This document shows, piece by piece, positions 62,631 through 64,000 of a stretch of 64,000 nucleotides of DNA. The stretch comes from Halioglobus sp. (GTDB lineage Bacteria > Pseudomonadota > Gammaproteobacteria > Pseudomonadales > Halieaceae): NCBI GenBank assembly GCA_028825045.1, contig JAPKAY010000001.1, positions 1 to 64,000 on the forward strand, read 5' to 3'. How positions within the stretch are numbered: position 1 is the stretch's first letter; every line of letters starts with the position of its first letter. Under the pieces are notes generated by a model, which saw only the letters and a list, made by a program, of their open reading frames with translations, ran no database searches and was not told the origin of the DNA. Position numbers and translations under genes: made by a program.

Positions 62631-64000
62631 ATGATCAGAGCAATTCTTCTACTTGCGCTGCTGCTTCCCTACCTTAACGCCAGCGCCTCGAACTTTCCTC
62701 GTCCAGCTTCGCTGGAGCCCGCTGTTCAATTCTGGATCAAGGTTTATACCGAAATCCCCACGTCTGCGGGCTACATTCACGACTCTCGGTCGCTGAATGT
62801 CATATACGACACCATTGAGCTTCCTGGCCAGCCCGGTGACGCCGGTCGCCAGCGCCTGATAAGCGATGCAAGAGATCGGGTGGCCAGTGCCCTGAGTATC
62901 CTCGGGGGTGGAAAACGCAGTAATCTTTCCATCACAGAAGAGACAGTGCTGTCGGCATGGCCACAGAATACATCCAGCAACACTTTTGCCGCTGCCGCGA
63001 AAAATGTTCGTTTCCAGCTTGGCCAGTCAAACCGTTTCAAAGAGGGGCTGATACGCTCCGGGCAGTGGAAGCCCCATATCCGTCAAACACTGAGGGCGCA
63101 TAACCTGCCTGCCGAACTGGAAGTGCTTCCTCATGTGGAGTCATCCTTTAATCCCGCAGCCTATTCAAAAGTGGCAGCAGCGGGTATGTGGCAGTTTATG
63201 CCCGCAACGGCGAGACAGTTCATGCGCGTAGATCATGTAGTAGACGAGCGCATGGATCCTTATGCAGCCACTGAGGGCGCCGCGAAATTACTTAAGCGCA
63301 ATTATGGCATTACCGGTACCTGGCCCCTGGCATTGACCGGTTACAACCACGGAGCGGGGGGCATGGTGCGTGCTTCCAAAGTACTGGGAACGCAGGATAT
63401 CGCGGTCATTGTAGAGCGGTATCGTGGCAGAGCTTTTGGTTTCGCATCTCGGAACTTTTATACCTCGTTTCTCGCGGCGCTTGAGATCGATAGCGACCCG
63501 GAACGTTTTTTTGGCCCGATAAAATTCGACAGGCCTACCCGCTACGACGTAGTCACACTGCAGGAATTCATCGCCGCAGACAACTTGGCCCAATCAACTG
63601 GTATCAGCCTGGATGAGCTCAGGCTCCATAATCCATCGTTGCGTGCGACTGTCTGGTCTGGCGAGAAACACATCCCTCAGGGCTATTCGTTCAGAGTGCC
63701 TTCGACCAGACTGGCGCAACCGTTGGCCCGCGCCGTGGCAGACTTATCCAGCGACGCTCGCCACACGTTGCAGCAACCTGATCTGGAGCACCGCATTGCA
63801 TCCGGTGATTCTCTTAGCACTATTGCTCGGAAATACGGTACTTCCGTGTCGCGATTGATGGCGCTCAATGGTTTGCACAACCACAAAATTCGATCAGGAA
63901 AAAACCTCATCCTGCCGGGGAATACAAGACCTGTACCTGCTAATGCCTCGCTGGCAGCTCGCGCAGCCGCTAGTCAGGGTAGTTTTGAATACACTATTCG
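62631..64000 (+). CDS. MltD-like lytic murein transglycosylase, 5' part
   Basis: An open frame from ATG at 62631 to the window end (457 codons, no stop). The signal peptide is MIRAILLLALLLPYLNASAS. The SLT catalytic domain shows the glutamate Glu170 in LPHVESSFNPAAYS, then GMWQFMPATARQ and GYNHGAGG. A LysM repeat begins near residue 386 (RIASGDSLSTIARKYG to LILPGN). This is the MltD layout: a membrane-bound enzyme that cuts peptidoglycan to anhydro-muropeptides. More LysM repeats probably follow beyond the window. Confidence 0.88.
   Translation, partial: MIRAILLLALLLPYLNASASNFPRPASLEPAVQFWIKVYTEIPTSAGYIHDSRSLNVIYDTIELPGQPGDAGRQRLISDARDRVASALSILGGGKRSNLSITEETVLSAWPQNTSSNTFAAAAKNVRFQLGQSNRFKEGLIRSGQWKPHIRQTLRAHNLPAELEVLPHVESSFNPAAYSKVAAAGMWQFMPATARQFMRVDHVVDERMDPYAATEGAAKLLKRNYGITGTWPLALTGYNHGAGGMVRASKVLGTQDIAVIVERYRGRAFGFASRNFYTSFLAALEIDSDPERFFGPIKFDRPTRYDVVTLQEFIAADNLAQSTGISLDELRLHNPSLRATVWSGEKHIPQGYSFRVPSTRLAQPLARAVADLSSDARHTLQQPDLEHRIASGDSLSTIARKYGTSVSRLMALNGLHNHKIRSGKNLILPGNTRPVPANASLAARAAASQGSFEYTI

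Noticed and set aside
1..64000. CRISPR arrays, tRNA or rRNA genes, intact insertion sequences, prophage genes
   Set aside because: I looked for regular repeats, transposase motifs and RNA gene signatures by eye and found none; short or divergent ones could be missed.

Overview
The window reads as chromosome of a marine-type gammaproteobacterium, perhaps near Halieaceae/OM60 relatives. That placement is inference: it rests on the DUF3581 protein, PpnN, the carboxynorspermidine pair, many 2-oxoglutarate oxygenases and sulfatases, and moderate GC by eye. No rRNA, tRNA, CRISPR array, phage or intact insertion sequence was seen.

Region 1 (1-3.9 kb) is the edge of a glycan-decoration set: an FkbM methyltransferase tail, then carbamoyltransferase, SxtJ-like and DUF5989 genes in one tight minus-strand operon, plus a membrane-anchored SGNH hydrolase.

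Region 2 (3.9-38.4 kb) is the main interest. It holds homologues of all five genes of the bacterial ceramide pathway known from Caulobacter: spt (16272-17474), acpR (17526-17768), aasR-type acyl-AMP ligase (7463-9241), cerR-type reductase (6528-7466) and a bCerS-like GNAT acyltransferase (12034-13173). Around them lie a FA2H-type hydroxylase, two LpxL-like acyltransferases, a MurA coupled to spt, an MsbA-like ABC transporter, an LptF/LptG pair, and a diacylglycerol/ceramide-kinase-like gene with a nucleotidyltransferase-like and a periplasmic partner. There are also three ELM1-family proteins, three GT8-like glycosyltransferases, four sulfotransferases and two small 2-oxoglutarate oxygenases. 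My inference is a locus that makes, decorates (sugar, sulfate, hydroxyl, phosphate) and exports sphingolipids, possibly sulfated glycosphingolipids. Many of its genes overlap by 1-4 bases and use GTG, TTG or even CTG starts.

Region 3 (38.5-50.3 kb) is metabolic and accessory: DUF3581, SRPBCC proteins, two secreted or anchored sulfatases, an SDR, an acyl-CoA dehydrogenase, a phytanoyl-CoA-type dioxygenase and a DAO-type flavoprotein. Inside it, 43.7-45.0 kb looks acquired. It carries an EmrE-like SMR transporter followed by an attC-like palindrome, a stand-alone encapsulated-ferritin-like protein with no encapsulin gene in view, and a small membrane protein.

Region 4 (50.3-64 kb) carries a hipB/hipA deletion-fusion remnant, two TauD-type dioxygenases, a glycine-zipper lipoprotein, ppnN, two flavoproteins (YhiN type and COG2509 type), an epoxide-hydrolase-like enzyme, nspC with carboxynorspermidine synthase, and the 5' part of an MltD-like lytic transglycosylase that runs off the window.
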